Of a DNA stretch of 64,000 nucleotides, positions 50,302 to 59,295 are shown one piece after another (position 1 is the first letter of the stretch; every line of letters begins with the position of its first letter). A program made the translations under genes and the position numbers. This stretch comes from Cytobacillus purgationiresistens (GTDB taxonomy: Bacteria; Bacillota; Bacilli; Bacillales; Cytobacillaceae), in the NCBI RefSeq assembly GCF_030813235.1, contig NZ_JAUSUB010000003.1, positions 186,001 to 250,000 on the forward strand, read 5' to 3'. The notes below the pieces were generated by a model. The model searched no databases. It saw only the letters and a program-made list of their open reading frames with translations, and was not told where the DNA came from.

Positions 50302-50733
50302 ATGAAGACGTTTAAACTGGTTTCTATGCACGTGTGGGATGAGGAAGAGCTTGTTGATGTGAACCTTGAAGACGGTCTGATTATTAATAAAGAGGACGAG
50401 AAAAGCAAATGGCTGTTAGAGGCTGTATTAGACAAGAAATTTCTTGAGTTTTTTTCGAAGTTGGAAAAGATGGATCAGGAATTTCCTCTTCAAGTAGTCA
50501 TCACGAAAAAGGACAATGATCCTGCTCACTTTATGACGAGAATCTCTTCCATTAATGAGTTTGATCAGCATATAAACATTCTTCTTGAAGGATCTCTAAG
50601 AAGTAAGCGGAATGAGTATGCCGAAAACTTACTCGATGATTTGGTTTCTCAAGGTCTATCTGGAGAGAATTTGTTAACTGAATTTAAAAATAAAATGAAG
50701 AGCAAGCAGCGGTTAAGCTCTTCAAAAAAATAA
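50302..50733 (+). CDS. ywpF: YwpF-family protein
   Basis: 143 residues: KTFKLVSMHVWDEEELVDVN, LEDGLIINKEDEKSKWLLEA, then FFSKLEKMDQEFPLQVVITK, HFMTRISSINEFDQHINILL, and a basic Lys/Ser tail. It matches B. subtilis YwpF in start, size and position beside ssbB. Function unknown; cytoplasmic. ATG with AAAGGGGGG. It is divergently transcribed from ssbB and ends at a palindromic terminator. Confidence 0.8.
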   Translation: MKTFKLVSMHVWDEEELVDVNLEDGLIINKEDEKSKWLLEAVLDKKFLEFFSKLEKMDQEFPLQVVITKKDNDPAHFMTRISSINEFDQHINILLEGSLRSKRNEYAENLLDDLVSQGLSGENLLTEFKNKMKSKQRLSSSKK

Positions 50734-50817
50734 GCGTATTAATACTTGCTATTGGCCAAGTTGGGTTAATAGCTTTTTGTTTGAAACCCTATGGGTAGAC
50801 AATTTAGAAAACACAGA

Positions 50818-50846
50818 ACAAGGACAGGGTTAACCCTGTCCTTGTA
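50818..50846. terminator. Bidirectional terminator between ywpF and lipoprotein gene
   Basis: ACAAGGACAGGG TTAA CCCTGTCCTTGT, a perfect 12-bp stem with a four-base loop. Confidence 0.8.
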
Positions 50847-50856
50847 TTAAAGTTTA

Positions 50857-51150
50857 TTACCTGTTTTCATTTTCTTCGTCATTCATAAGACCATCGTCTT
50901 TATTTTGTTGGTCATCTTCAATCATGCCGTCGTCATCCGTGTTGATATCATCCTTATCGTTATCAAACACGTCATTGCCGCCGTCGTTTAGATTATTGTC
51001 CTCTTGATTTTGATTGTTGTCCTGCAAATCGTTAGGCTCTTCAATCATATCGTCATCTTCTGGCGGTGGCTCCTCATTACCACCACAACCTACAAGTACC
51101 ATTGCAGATAACGCAGATGCACCAAGTAACTTTAAAAGATTTGATTTCAT
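50857..51150 (-). CDS. Small highly acidic lipoprotein
   Basis: 97 residues. Signal with lipobox LVGC (Cys about 22), then almost entirely Asp, Asn, Glu and Gln (EEPPPEDDDMIEEPNDLQ, NDKDDINTDDDGMIEDD). The mature part is likely disordered and may bind cations at the membrane surface. AAAGGAG precedes the ATG. Repetitive Asp/Asn codons suggest slippage-prone expansion. No family was recognised. Confidence 0.75.
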   Translation of the reverse strand: MKSNLLKLLGASALSAMVLVGCGGNEEPPPEDDDMIEEPNDLQDNNQNQEDNNLNDGGNDVFDNDKDDINTDDDGMIEDDQQNKDDGLMNDEENENR

Positions 51151-51441
51151 GTTAGAAAAACTCCTTTCAAGTATGATTTTTCTCCATTTCGACCGTTTTC
51201 CATTTCGGTCTCCTGTTATCTTCCCCTAATCACAATACAACTTGCACAAAACTATATGAAATTTTTTCCCAATCATTATGCTGCAGCATTTACATATAAC
51301 ATTCACTTTGTACAACATTTTAAACATCCTATAGATCATGTAAACGTTTTGTAATTCGATTGTTATTTTTTTAAAATTATTGTTTTAATTCCTATTTGTT
51401 GTCAGGTGATACCGTGGGGTAATTGATGCTTTTTTAGTGCT
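51151..51441. other. Promoter side of the lipoprotein gene
   Basis: About 290 nt, AT-rich, no gene seen. Confidence 0.4.
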
Positions 51442-51590
51442 TGTCGGTGCCTGTCACCTACAAGATTCGACAAAATCACTACTTGCCTCTCAGTTATCAA
51501 AACTAAAAAACCGTTAAAACCCTGTATACGGGGTTTTAACGGTTTTTAATAATGTCGAAATTTGTAGAAATATGAGGGTGACAGGCACCC
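51442..51590. repeat. Composite REP pair (BIME-like) around a terminator
   Basis: Left unit TGTCGGTGCCTGTCACCTAC, AAGATTCGACA at 51442-51472. Right unit, inverted, TGTCGAAATTTGTAG ... GGTGACAGGCACCC at 51553-51590. Between them is a perfect hairpin AAAAACCGTTAAAACCC/GGGTTTTAACGGTTTTT at 51505-51547 (T tail on both strands). The inverted pair with an inner hairpin is the layout of bacterial BIMEs. It lies immediately after fabZ, whose transcript it probably ends. Confidence 0.8.
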
Positions 51591-51591
51591 A

Positions 51592-52014
51592 TTATTGTAA
51601 AGCGAAAGTGATTTCAGCTTCACACACGAGTTCTCCATCAATGGTGGCGATGCCTTTGCCTTTGCCGATTGGGCCTTTGATGCGTGTCATTTCTACTTCT
51701 AGGCGCAATTGATCACCAGGCTTTACTTGTTTTTTGAAGCGGCATTTGTCGATGCCTGCTAAGAAGCCGATTTTTCCTTTATTTTCTTCTTTTTTAAGTA
51801 TAGCGACTGCACCCACTTGAGCTAATGCTTCTACGATAAGGACGCCTGGCATTACTGGATAATCAGGGAAATGTCCATTAAAGAATTCTTCGTTAGCACT
51901 TACATTTTTAATTCCGATTGCTTTTTGCCCTTCTTGCACTTCCAAAATCTTATCAACTAATAAAAATGGGTAACGATGTGGAAGGATCTCTTTTATTTGC
52001 GTGATATCTAACAT
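51592..52014 (-). CDS. fabZ: 3-hydroxyacyl-ACP dehydratase FabZ
   Basis: 140-residue hot-dog enzyme of fatty-acid elongation that dehydrates 3-hydroxyacyl-ACP. Motifs: [33 protein letters not shown] with catalytic H48 and E62, [38 protein letters not shown] ribosome binding site. It matches the ywpB position of B. subtilis, after flhP; the EpuA-like gene lies between. Cytoplasmic, housekeeping. Confidence 0.95.
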   Translation of the reverse strand: MLDITQIKEILPHRYPFLLVDKILEVQEGQKAIGIKNVSANEEFFNGHFPDYPVMPGVLIVEALAQVGAVAILKKEENKGKIGFLAGIDKCRFKKQVKPGDQLRLEVEMTRIKGPIGKGKGIATIDGELVCEAEITFALQ

Positions 52015-52113
52015 TTTAGTACCTCCTACTAATAATAGGTATTATTTATTTATATTGTACTAGAAAAAAGCCCTCGCGCAAAGTATTTCTAACTATGAAC
52101 AAATAATCATATG

Positions 52114-52158
52114 AATGTCGAAAGATGTCGGTGACAGTCACCGACATCTTTCGACATT
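52114..52158. repeat. Perfect REP-like palindrome
   Basis: AATGTCGAAAGATGTCGGTGA, CAG, TCACCGACATCTTTCGACATT: 21-bp arms, no mismatch, 3-nt loop. Same TGTCGAAA and GGTGACA words as the other REP-like repeats but a shorter core. Confidence 0.85.
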
Positions 52159-52160
52159 AA

Positions 52161-52195
52161 AAAAGGCAGAATCCAATTGGTATTCTGCCTTTTTT
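52161..52195 (-). terminator. Terminator of the flhO-flhP-epuA-like unit
   Basis: AAAGGCAGAATACC/GGATTCTGCCTTTTTTT (A-T mismatch near loop), T tail on both strands. Confidence 0.8.
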
Positions 52196-52483
52196 TTATT
52201 CTTTATTGACTAGGTCGATGATGTGCGTCCAGGTTTCTTTGCTGAAAATATCTTTTACGCTGCCTTCACCTAGGACGCTGTAGCCGAATGCTGCTCCGCC
52301 TACTAAACAGAGCGCAATTAAAACGATGATGATGATGATGCGAAGCCAGATTGGAATGAGGCGTATACGAATGCGCTCCTTATGCGAATTAGCCTCTGTT
52401 TCCCTGCTTCTTTCTTTTACTTTGTTTTGCTTTTGTATCATTGTTGGTGCTTCTTCTTGTTTGTTATTCTTGTTATGTGACAT
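52196..52483 (-). CDS. EpuA-like small membrane protein (often annotated as RNA polymerase beta)
   Basis: 95 residues from ATG 52483 (AAAGGGG upstream, overlapping the end of flhP). Charged N-terminal half (KNKVKERSRETEANSHKERI), then RIRLIPIWLRIIIIIVLIAL CLVGGAAFGYSV (one membrane helix) and an outer tail (GSVKDIFSKETW). The RIRLIPIWLR entry is typical of the EpuA-like family that is frequently mislabelled as DNA-directed RNA polymerase subunit beta. Function is unknown. Last gene after flhO-flhP. Confidence 0.75.
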   Translation of the reverse strand: MSHNKNNKQEEAPTMIQKQNKVKERSRETEANSHKERIRIRLIPIWLRIIIIIVLIALCLVGGAAFGYSVLGEGSVKDIFSKETWTHIIDLVNKE

Positions 52484-52499
52484 ATTATTCTTTTCCCCT

Positions 52500-53342
52500 T
52501 TAACGGATCCCATTAATTAAACCCATCATTTGATCAGCCATGGAAATGGATCTTGATTGGAATTGGTAGGAGCGCTGAAGATTAATAATATCAGTCATTT
52601 CTTTGGACATATCAACATTGGACTGCTCAAGCATTCCCTGTGATACAGCGATTTGGGTTCGTAATGGACCATTCAAATCTGTATATATTTCATCAGCAGT
52701 TACATTTAGCTCCGCTAGATTATTTGGCATCCCTAATAAATTTCCGCCCATTTGTTCTAAAAATTGCGGTTTCTTCACAAGTGAAATGCCTAAATCAATT
52801 TCTTGTGTTGCACCATTATTCAATTGCACGGCAAGGCTGCCATCATCCATTAATTTATAATTGCTGGCATCCGCACTGACCGTGATCGGATTATTATTAG
52901 CATCGAGCACTGGATGGCCTGCGCTTGTTACAAGCATATTTTCATTTTGCCCTGTCGGCGTTAAATAAAATGCTCCATCTCTTGTAAATCTCACCGCAGA
53001 TCCGTTGTCCGATTGTTCAAGCACGCGAAAGTATTGTTTCTCAGAGGTTAATGCAAAATCCAGCGGGCGATCAGTTGATTTTAAACTTCCTTGGGTCATC
53101 ACAATTTGTGATTGCGCCAGCTGAGCTCCCACTCCTTGTCTTATACCAAGAGGCGTTAATCTTCCTGCTTCAGCACCCGCGGAGGGCTGATTATTGAACT
53201 GCTGCACAAGCAGTTCAGAGAAGCTCGATTGCTTTCGCTTAAACCCGGTCGTACCTAAATTAGCAAGGTTATCACTGGCAATGTCCATTTGCTTTTGCAG
53301 CTGTGACAATGTATTTGTTGCGGTAATCATTGTTCTATTCAT
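52500..53342 (-). CDS. flhP: Flagellar hook-basal-body protein FlhP
   Basis: 280-residue rod protein of the FlgG/FlgF group. N-terminal motif ITATNTLSQLQKQMDIASDN and LANLGTTGFKRKQSSFSELL, central beta region (GRLTPLGIRQGVGA, FTRDGAFYLTPTGQN) and C-terminal helix (GMLEQSNVDMSKEMTDIINL, QRSYQFQSRSISMADQM). Exported by the flagellar type III system. 28 nt downstream of flhO, GGGGGAG before ATG. As in B. subtilis the pair lies apart from the main flagellar operon. Confidence 0.92.
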   Translation of the reverse strand: MNRTMITATNTLSQLQKQMDIASDNLANLGTTGFKRKQSSFSELLVQQFNNQPSAGAEAGRLTPLGIRQGVGAQLAQSQIVMTQGSLKSTDRPLDFALTSEKQYFRVLEQSDNGSAVRFTRDGAFYLTPTGQNENMLVTSAGHPVLDANNNPITVSADASNYKLMDDGSLAVQLNNGATQEIDLGISLVKKPQFLEQMGGNLLGMPNNLAELNVTADEIYTDLNGPLRTQIAVSQGMLEQSNVDMSKEMTDIINLQRSYQFQSRSISMADQMMGLINGIR

Positions 53343-53370
53343 TTAATCTCCCCCTTTTTCGGGACCCTCA

Positions 53371-54192
53371 TTAACCAATTCTGCCAATTTCATTTGCGGC
53401 TTTTTCCATGCTCTTATCATAAGCTTGAAGTACCTTTTGATTCGCTTCAAATGCTCTGTATGCCGACATCATTTCTGTCATCGTGCGGCCAGTATCGACA
53501 TTGGATTGCTCCACAAAGCCCTGCTGCATTTTAAATTGGATGTTGCCTGCATTATAGGCACTCGGCAGCGCATTTCCATTTTCTGTTCTAAACAGGCCGT
53601 TCCCCTCTTTAATTAGGCTTAAAGGGTCATTCGCATAGGCCACACCAAGTCTTGCCGTCTCTCCTGCTGCACCGTTTAGGATACCATCTTCTCCCACAGT
53701 AAAATCATCACTTGAAAGCTGAATCCTCTGGCCTTGATCATTTAATACATATAGACCTGCCGCCGTCGTTAAAAAACCACTGCCATCAAGAGTGAAGTTA
53801 CCATTCCTTGTATAACTTACATCACCATTAGGTCCTGTCACGGTAAAAAATACAGAACCGTCATCAGGCATGTTGACATCAATTAATGATAGGTCTGTGT
53901 TTACACCCGTTTCCCTTATATCTCCTTGAAGAAAGGAAGGTATCGCTTCCTGCATATAGACACCCGTACTAAGGCTGCCCACTGTTCGGTTGCTCGGGAG
54001 GCTTAAACCTTTTTCAGTTGGTATTGATTTTGAATCGAAACGCTGCAACAGCATTTCCGGAAAACTTCTCATCGCAGACTGGTCCGCTTTAAATCCTGGT
54101 GTATTGGCATTGGCCATATTATTTGATAACATTTCCGTCCGTCTCTGCTGGGCCAGCATACCAGATGCGACCGTATAAAAACCTCTGAACAA
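53371..54192 (-). CDS. flhO: Flagellar hook-basal-body protein FlhO
   Basis: 273 residues; the start is TTG 54192 (LFRGFYTVASGMLAQQ) with AGGGGTGG correctly spaced, like the B. subtilis FlhO start; the GTG 9 nt upstream overlaps the ribosome binding site. RTEMLSNNMANANTPGFKAD, YTRNGNFTLDGSGFLTTAAG and the C-terminal FVEQSNVDTGRTMTEMMSAY are the basal-body signatures. First gene of the flhO-flhP pair, about 160 nt after mbl. Confidence 0.92.
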   Translation of the reverse strand: MFRGFYTVASGMLAQQRRTEMLSNNMANANTPGFKADQSAMRSFPEMLLQRFDSKSIPTEKGLSLPSNRTVGSLSTGVYMQEAIPSFLQGDIRETGVNTDLSLIDVNMPDDGSVFFTVTGPNGDVSYTRNGNFTLDGSGFLTTAAGLYVLNDQGQRIQLSSDDFTVGEDGILNGAAGETARLGVAYANDPLSLIKEGNGLFRTENGNALPSAYNAGNIQFKMQQGFVEQSNVDTGRTMTEMMSAYRAFEANQKVLQAYDKSMEKAANEIGRIG

Positions 54193-54307
54193 CTCGTCCA
54201 CCCCTCAATCGCAAACGTTTATTTTCATTATAAAACACGAGTAGAAAAATAACGGTTTTATTCCATAGGTTATATATCGGTAGAAACTTAAATACTTTTA
54301 TGAAAAA

Positions 54308-54347
54308 AGGCCGGCCTAACAGAGTATCTCTATAGGTCAGCCGTATG
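54308..54347 (-). terminator. Terminator of mbl
   Basis: GGCTGACCTA/TAGGCCGGCC stem with G-U pairs, then TTTTTT on the minus strand. Confidence 0.65.
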
Positions 54348-54350
54348 TAG

Positions 54351-55352
54351 TTAGCTTAATTTGCGCCTAGGCAGCTTATCGATATTATCCAGCATAATTC
54401 CTGTACCGATCGCTACGCAATCCATTGGGTTTTCAGCAATTAAAACAGGTACTTTCAGCTCTTCAGCCAATAGCATATCAATGCCGTGCAGCAAAGCTCC
54501 ACCGCCTGTTAAAATAACTCCGCGATCAATAATATCTGCAGATAGCTCAGGTGGTGTTCTCTCAAGTACACTTTTCGCAGCCTGCACGATTACATCTACT
54601 GGCTCTCTTAATGCAGCTTCAATTTCTTCAGAGTGCACAGTAATCGTTCTAGGTAAACCAGAAACCATATCACGCCCACGAATAGCCAAGCTTTCACTTC
54701 TTAATCCTGGGAAAACTGTCGCAATGGATGTTTTAATATCTTCAGCTGTTCTCTCACCAATTAGAAGCTTGTATTCTTTTTTTATATACTGAAGGATCTC
54801 ATTATCAAACTTGTCTCCAGCCATTTTGATGGATGAAGATGTAACGATATCGCCCATTGATAGGACAGCTACATCCGTTGTTCCTCCACCAATGTCTACT
54901 ACCATATTACCGCTTGGTTGAAAAATATCCATACCGGCGCCAATCGCTGCAACCTTAGGTTCTTCTTCCAAATAAACTTTTTTGCCGCCGCTTTTTTCAG
55001 CTGCTTCTTTAATTGCTTTTTGCTCAACACTTGTTACATTTGTTGGGCAACAAATTAAAATGCGCGGCTTTGATAAAAAGCCCTTAACATTTAATTTATT
55101 TATAAAATGCTTAAGCATCGCTTCAGTCACATCAAAATCTGCAATCACTCCGTCTTTTAACGGACGAATCGCAACGATGTTTCCAGGCGTACGTCCGACC
55201 ATACGGCGTGCTTCTTCTCCAACAGCCAATACTTTATTTGTATTTTTATCAATTGCCACCACAGATGGCTCATTTAGTACAATTCCACGTCCCTTAACGT
55301 GTATCAGTACATTCGCAGTCCCTAAATCAATCCCAATATCCCTTGCAAACAT
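54351..55352 (-). CDS. mbl: Rod-shape protein Mbl (MreB-like actin)
   Basis: 333 residues, actin fold: RDIGIDLGTANVLIHVKGRG (phosphate 1), VAIDKNTNKVLAVGEEA, VVDIGGGTTDVAVLSMGDIV (phosphate 2), and VILTGGGALLHGIDMLLAEE (adenosine). It forms membrane-associated filaments that guide lateral wall synthesis. The segment after the C-terminal motif (PVLIAENPMDCVAIGTGIML) is as in MreB/Mbl. The gene lies next to spoIIID, which identifies it as Mbl rather than MreB or MreBH. GGGGAAC before ATG. Confidence 0.95.
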   Translation of the reverse strand: MFARDIGIDLGTANVLIHVKGRGIVLNEPSVVAIDKNTNKVLAVGEEARRMVGRTPGNIVAIRPLKDGVIADFDVTEAMLKHFINKLNVKGFLSKPRILICCPTNVTSVEQKAIKEAAEKSGGKKVYLEEEPKVAAIGAGMDIFQPSGNMVVDIGGGTTDVAVLSMGDIVTSSSIKMAGDKFDNEILQYIKKEYKLLIGERTAEDIKTSIATVFPGLRSESLAIRGRDMVSGLPRTITVHSEEIEAALREPVDVIVQAAKSVLERTPPELSADIIDRGVILTGGGALLHGIDMLLAEELKVPVLIAENPMDCVAIGTGIMLDNIDKLPRRKLS

Positions 55353-55945
55353 TTTCGTTCAGTTCCCCCTCGCACTTAATCGATTACATCTTTTGCCAGC
55401 ATATGAATAGTTTACGACATCACTTAAAAAAAGGCATAAGTAATCCAAATCGTTTGGCTAGACATTCCAGAGATTTCTCTCATGTTTTACGAGCAAACGA
55501 CGGCTTTATCCTTCCGTTTCAGCAATGCTATTTCTTACATGCAAAATCTTCTCTCTTTACAGAATAAAAGATGTCATTATGTACATTTGCTTCCACGATA
55601 TTATAGCAAATCAAGTTCATTATCCTAATTGTATATTTTAGCACAACTACCGAGATTAAGTAACTATTTGTCAAAATAATTGTGACATTTTGGGGATTAT
55701 TGTCTTATGTATATAATCCTTGTCGAATTCCTTTATAAAAAAGCCTTTTGGAACATAGCAAAACGAACAATTATGTTTACCCTTACAGAAACATAATTGT
55801 CCGCTCCTTCTACAGAGAAAACCCAGTTCAGCTGCTTGCACCTAGCCCTTCGATGTTTTAAGTCTCGGATGAACAGAAGGAAAGCGCCCTTCATTCATCC
55901 TTGCCTTAGGTCTTGTCGGGCTTTGCGAGGCACCGCCACCTGTAA
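55353..55945. other. spoIIID-mbl intergenic region
   Basis: About 590 nt without a gene. A hairpin ACAATTATGTTT/AAACATAATTGT (55768-55800), followed on the minus strand by CGTTTTGC, probably ends spoIIID. The rest holds the mbl promoter; its position could not be fixed by eye. Confidence 0.5.
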
Positions 55946-56218
55946 TTATTTTATAGGTTCTCCTTCAAGCTCTTCTTTTTTATATTTCATTTTCGTTGCT
56001 TCTCCCCCGCGTAAATGCCGGATTGATTTATGATAATCTAATATTTCCTTTACTTCATTTGCCAGGTCAGGATTAATTTCAGGTAGTCTTTCTGTTAAAT
56101 CTTTATGGACTGTACTTTTGGATACGCCAAACTCCTTCGCGATTACGCGAACTGTTTTTCTCGTCTCCACGATATACTTTCCAATCTTGATAGTCCTCTC
56201 TTTGATGTAATCGTGCAC
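55946..56218 (-). CDS. spoIIID: Sporulation transcription factor SpoIIID
   Basis: 90-residue mother-cell regulator that modulates the sigma-E regulon and helps switch to sigma-K. The start is GTG 56218 (GGGAGG upstream), giving the same N-terminus as B. subtilis: HDYIKERTIKIGKYIVE, RKTVRVIAKEFGVSKSTVHK (HTH), DLTERLPEINPDLANEVKEI, YHKSIRHLRGGEATKMKYKK. The longer frame to 56302 is not real. Followed by mbl on the same strand, 590 nt downstream. Confidence 0.96.
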   Translation of the reverse strand: MHDYIKERTIKIGKYIVETRKTVRVIAKEFGVSKSTVHKDLTERLPEINPDLANEVKEILDYHKSIRHLRGGEATKMKYKKEELEGEPIK

Positions 56219-56904
56219 ACTACTCGCCCTCCCTAAATTGGATGTGAAGAAGTGTGAAATGAAACTCGCTTTTAACTTTGTCCGATAGTAGATTCCGCAC
56301 AAAAAAATGAAAAACGTACGGTAGAAAGCAGAACTTTCCTAACTGTCATATATAAACATGTCCGAAGGATGATTCACTATTAGTTCATAAAACGACCCCA
56401 CCTCATACATTCTCTTTGTAAGGTTTGTAACAGTTTATTAGCTTGGTTGAGAATATATGCACAAAAAACAGAATAGGGACAAGGTATCTTGTTTATTTTT
56501 TTGAAGATTCAGGTTACATCGCTGTTTTTTGCTTGAAATTTTAAAACTAATCCGTAATACTCATGAAAATAGTTTCATTTATTTGAAAAATCACTACTAA
56601 AATCTATAGGTCTTATTCCTTCTTTTTCGACAGGATTCGAGTTGGAGTTTGCAATCAAAACGTAGTTTAATTTGTTTTTTACGCATTTATCCCCATGAAA
56701 TCCCCTATTTTTTTCATCCTTCAAGGTTTTTTAGGCCTATCCTTTTTTAAAACAAGGATTAAAGACACCCTCATCAACCCTCATATCCCTGAGTTTTAAT
56801 GCCTATTGTTGTTTTTTTGTGAGGTGAATTAAACTGAATCAAGAATCAATATAGATAATGTTGGTTATATATCTATAATTATCCAATGAAAGCAAGGGGA
56901 CATA
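56219..56904. other. Divergent intergenic region
   Basis: About 680 nt between spoIIID (minus) and the LysM gene (plus), without a gene. AT-rich with several T runs. It must hold the sigma-E promoter of spoIIID; exact elements were not assigned. Confidence 0.4.
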
Positions 56905-57546
56905 ATGGAGAGAATTTTGAAGCCACGGAAAGAAAGAATTATGGAAACACGACAAAGAAGATTAAAGGCAAAGCGAAGAAAAATTGCTGGATTAACTGTC
57001 GTTATTGCAGTTGTCGCATCTTTTGCCATTGGTTTAGGAGGAAAAAACATAGAAGCTGCATATATGGTACAGGCAGAAGATACTTTATATCGCATTGCCC
57101 TTAAACACGATATATCAGTGAATGAGTTAAAAAAGTTGAACCAATTGAAGGACAATCATATATATGCTGGTCAAATCCTTGGGATTCCTTCATCAGAGCT
57201 CTATGAAAAATGGCTCAAACACGCTGCTGTTTATACAGTCGCACCTGGTGATACATTATGGAGTATCTCTCAGCGCTTTGAAATACCTATCGAGGATTTA
57301 AAGAAGGTAAACAACCTTGTAAACGACTTTGTGTTTATTAATCAAAAGCTGATCATCTCAGACGACGTTTCATTAACAAAAGCCAAGATCATCGGTGCTG
57401 CTGACAACTTCACATTAGAATTTAAAGCAGACAGAGATTTTTTCACACTGCATGTTCCCTATGGGGCAGCAGCTCAATTTCAAAATTTATCGGGCAAAGA
57501 GTTTATCATCACTCACAAAAACGGCACCCTTCTCCGATTAAATTAG
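56905..57546 (+). CDS. Membrane-anchored protein with two LysM domains
   Basis: 213 residues (ATG 56905; an alternative ATG is at 56941). A basic start (KERIMETRQRRLKAKRRKIA), one membrane helix (GLTVVIAVVASFAIGLG), then two LysM domains (YMVQAEDTLYRIALKHDIS ... HIYAGQILGIP and YTVAPGDTLWSISQRFEIP ... FVFINQKLIIS) and a C-terminal 60-residue domain (AKIIGAADNFTLEFKADRDF). It binds peptidoglycan outside the membrane. Next to the spore genes; a role in sporulation is possible but unproven. No catalytic domain. Confidence 0.75.
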   Translation: MERILKPRKERIMETRQRRLKAKRRKIAGLTVVIAVVASFAIGLGGKNIEAAYMVQAEDTLYRIALKHDISVNELKKLNQLKDNHIYAGQILGIPSSELYEKWLKHAAVYTVAPGDTLWSISQRFEIPIEDLKKVNNLVNDFVFINQKLIISDDVSLTKAKIIGAADNFTLEFKADRDFFTLHVPYGAAAQFQNLSGKEFIITHKNGTLLRLN

Positions 57547-57600
57547 ACACTTAACCAGCTTAATATAAAGCTGTAAAATCAGCTTCTACTTCATAAAAAA

Positions 57601-57660
57601 GAAATACTCTGCAGAAAGAAAAATGCTAAGTGGCATTTGCTTTTCTGCAGAGTATTTCCC
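57601..57660. terminator. Terminator between LysM gene and spoIIQ
   Basis: GAAATACTCTGCAGAAA/TTTCTGCAGAGTATTTC with an inner stem (AATGC/GCATT), used from both sides. Confidence 0.75.
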
Positions 57661-57665
57661 GAGAA

Positions 57666-57697
57666 ATGTCGAAAAATGGGGGTGACAGGCACCCCCA
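57666..57697. repeat. REP-like palindrome next to spoIIQ
   Basis: TGTCGAAAAATGGGGGTGAC AGGCACCCCCATTTTTC: 12-bp stem AAAATGGGGGTG/ACCCCCATTTT around ACAGGC, with the GGTGACAGGCACC core. It lies 13 nt beyond the spoIIQ stop and may also act as its terminator. Confidence 0.75.
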
Positions 57698-57709
57698 TTT
57701 TTCTTCATA

Positions 57710-58570
57710 TTAAGCGTCAGCTGATTCAGAAGAGTTGTCTTCTGTTTTTGTTTCTTTATTAGTGTCTGTGCCTGCATCGGTTTCGTCTTCGTCGCTAGGT
57801 GCAGAGTCTTCGTCTGTGCCTTTTTCGATTTCTGTTGCATCATCAGCAGGAAGTTTTTCTTCTTCGTCTACTAAATCAACTTCTTTCAAATCACCTAATG
57901 ACTTATTAAAATAAGATTCTGGATTTACTGCTGTACCATCTTTACGTAATTCAAAATGGACATGTACACCAGCCTCTTCATTGATCATGCTTTTTCCTGC
58001 AGTCGCAATAGCTTGCCCTTGCTCTACACGATCACCAACCTTGACTTTCATCTCACTAACAGATTGATATCGACTGACAATACCCTCGTCATGCTCAACT
58101 TCAATCACATTTCCTAACAGCGAATCTTCTTCCACTTTCGTAACCGTACCGCTTAAAGAAGCTCGTACTTCAAATGGCTCGCCATCCTTAGTTGTAATAT
58201 CAATACCTGTGTTCGGATGGAAGCTATTGTTGTAAAATACTAATGCAGCCTCTTGTTCTTTTTCGTCACCGTCATAGTCATAAAATGGTTTTTGAATCAC
58301 AGCAGCATCTGGCTTTTCAACTGGCATTACAAAGTTTTCCAATGCTCTGTTTACTTCAAGTGCAGGTTCATCAACTTTACCTGGTACATCCGTGGCACTG
58401 CCATCAAAATTATTAGTGTCAATCGCACTGTTGTTGCCATTTTGGAACCATAGAACCGCACTAAGAATGATTGCTGCACTCGCGATGTAGATTGCTGGAA
58501 ATGCCCAACGCTTTTTAAAGAAGCGTTTAAAACTGGATTCTTGAGAAGTCTTTTTTTCTTCCTCTCTCAT
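57710..58570 (-). CDS. spoIIQ: Sporulation protein SpoIIQ (LytM-like, degenerate)
   Basis: 286-residue forespore membrane protein that joins SpoIIIAH of the mother cell to form the engulfment channel. One membrane helix (about residues 24-44, FPAIYIASAAIILSAVLWF), then an M23/LytM domain (about 105-220): NTGID, where Asn stands at the position of the first zinc ligand His (HxGxD), and HVHFELRKDG with the second site kept. This loss is also seen in B. subtilis SpoIIQ, so the domain is structural. A long acidic tail (TEIEKGTDEDSAPSDEDETD) follows. ATG 58570 with GAGGTG is preferred. Confidence 0.93.
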   Translation of the reverse strand: MREEEKKTSQESSFKRFFKKRWAFPAIYIASAAIILSAVLWFQNGNNSAIDTNNFDGSATDVPGKVDEPALEVNRALENFVMPVEKPDAAVIQKPFYDYDGDEKEQEAALVFYNNSFHPNTGIDITTKDGEPFEVRASLSGTVTKVEEDSLLGNVIEVEHDEGIVSRYQSVSEMKVKVGDRVEQGQAIATAGKSMINEEAGVHVHFELRKDGTAVNPESYFNKSLGDLKEVDLVDEEEKLPADDATEIEKGTDEDSAPSDEDETDAGTDTNKETKTEDNSSESADA

Positions 58571-59264
58571 TTTCATCACCTCTGCAATCAGTGTGAACAG
58601 ATTAGAGAGATTATATACCTTTCCCGAAAAAATTTTTTTGGTTTATTTTTTGCAATCTAAAAAGAAATATACATATTTTCGTGAAATATTTTTGAAGAGA
58701 CCGATGCAAGACCATTTTAAAGTGGATTTTACGCATTTCGCTATCATATTCCAGTTATTTGGCAAATGCAGCAGCAGCTCTCCAACATTGATCAATTGAC
58801 AGCTTGATTAGAGATTCCCTGCATCTAGTAGAAATCACTTTCTTCTATATACTATTAGTAATTACCTTGTTAAACTACCGTACATTCTCCCATCCTTTCT
58901 ACTAATTGAGCACCGATGTATGACGTAATAGATGAATTCACCTATACTTTGTCATCAATGTGGTTTAAGGACGTCACTAGAGTGGTTAAAAGGAAGGTAA
59001 CTGAGGCTAGATTCTTTCCGAGGGGAGCTTTTGGATGGAGTTGCTAAGAAGTTATAATAGATCGCTCTTTTTTCAGAGTATAATGATTGGCTGTGAACTT
59101 GATCGTAAACCTAATACTGCAAGGTAAAATAAATGAATAAGTAGCGCAGTAAACCATTTTCTGCGTCATAAAATTCTTGGTTAGTAAACCCTTTCCCCGC
59201 GTAATAAGAAAAACAATTTTCACCTAACCATCCAAAAGTCTCGCAATCAAATTTAAAGACAAAC
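58571..59264. other. spoIIQ-spoIID intergenic region
   Basis: About 690 nt without a gene. It holds the spoIIQ promoter (sigma-F expected; not assigned by eye). No repeat or structured RNA was noticed. Confidence 0.4.
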
Positions 59265-59265
59265 A

Positions 59266-59294
59266 AAGAGAGGCATGTGAACACCTCTCTTTCC
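59266..59294 (-). terminator. Terminator of spoIID
   Basis: AAAGAGAGG/CCTCTCTTT with loop TGTTCACATG, just beyond the stop at 59296; T-rich 3' side on the minus strand. Confidence 0.8.
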
Positions 59295-59295
59295 T

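Noticed and set aside
52196-52483. RNA polymerase beta subunit
   Set aside because: This common annotation of the EpuA-like family is misleading; the protein is a short single-helix membrane protein with no polymerase motif.
56219-56302. Longer SpoIIID N-terminus
   Set aside because: The GTG at 56218 gives the conserved N-terminus with a good ribosome binding site.
58593-58799. Plus-strand frame in the spoIIQ-spoIID gap
   Set aside because: No ribosome binding site, composition like random AT-rich DNA.
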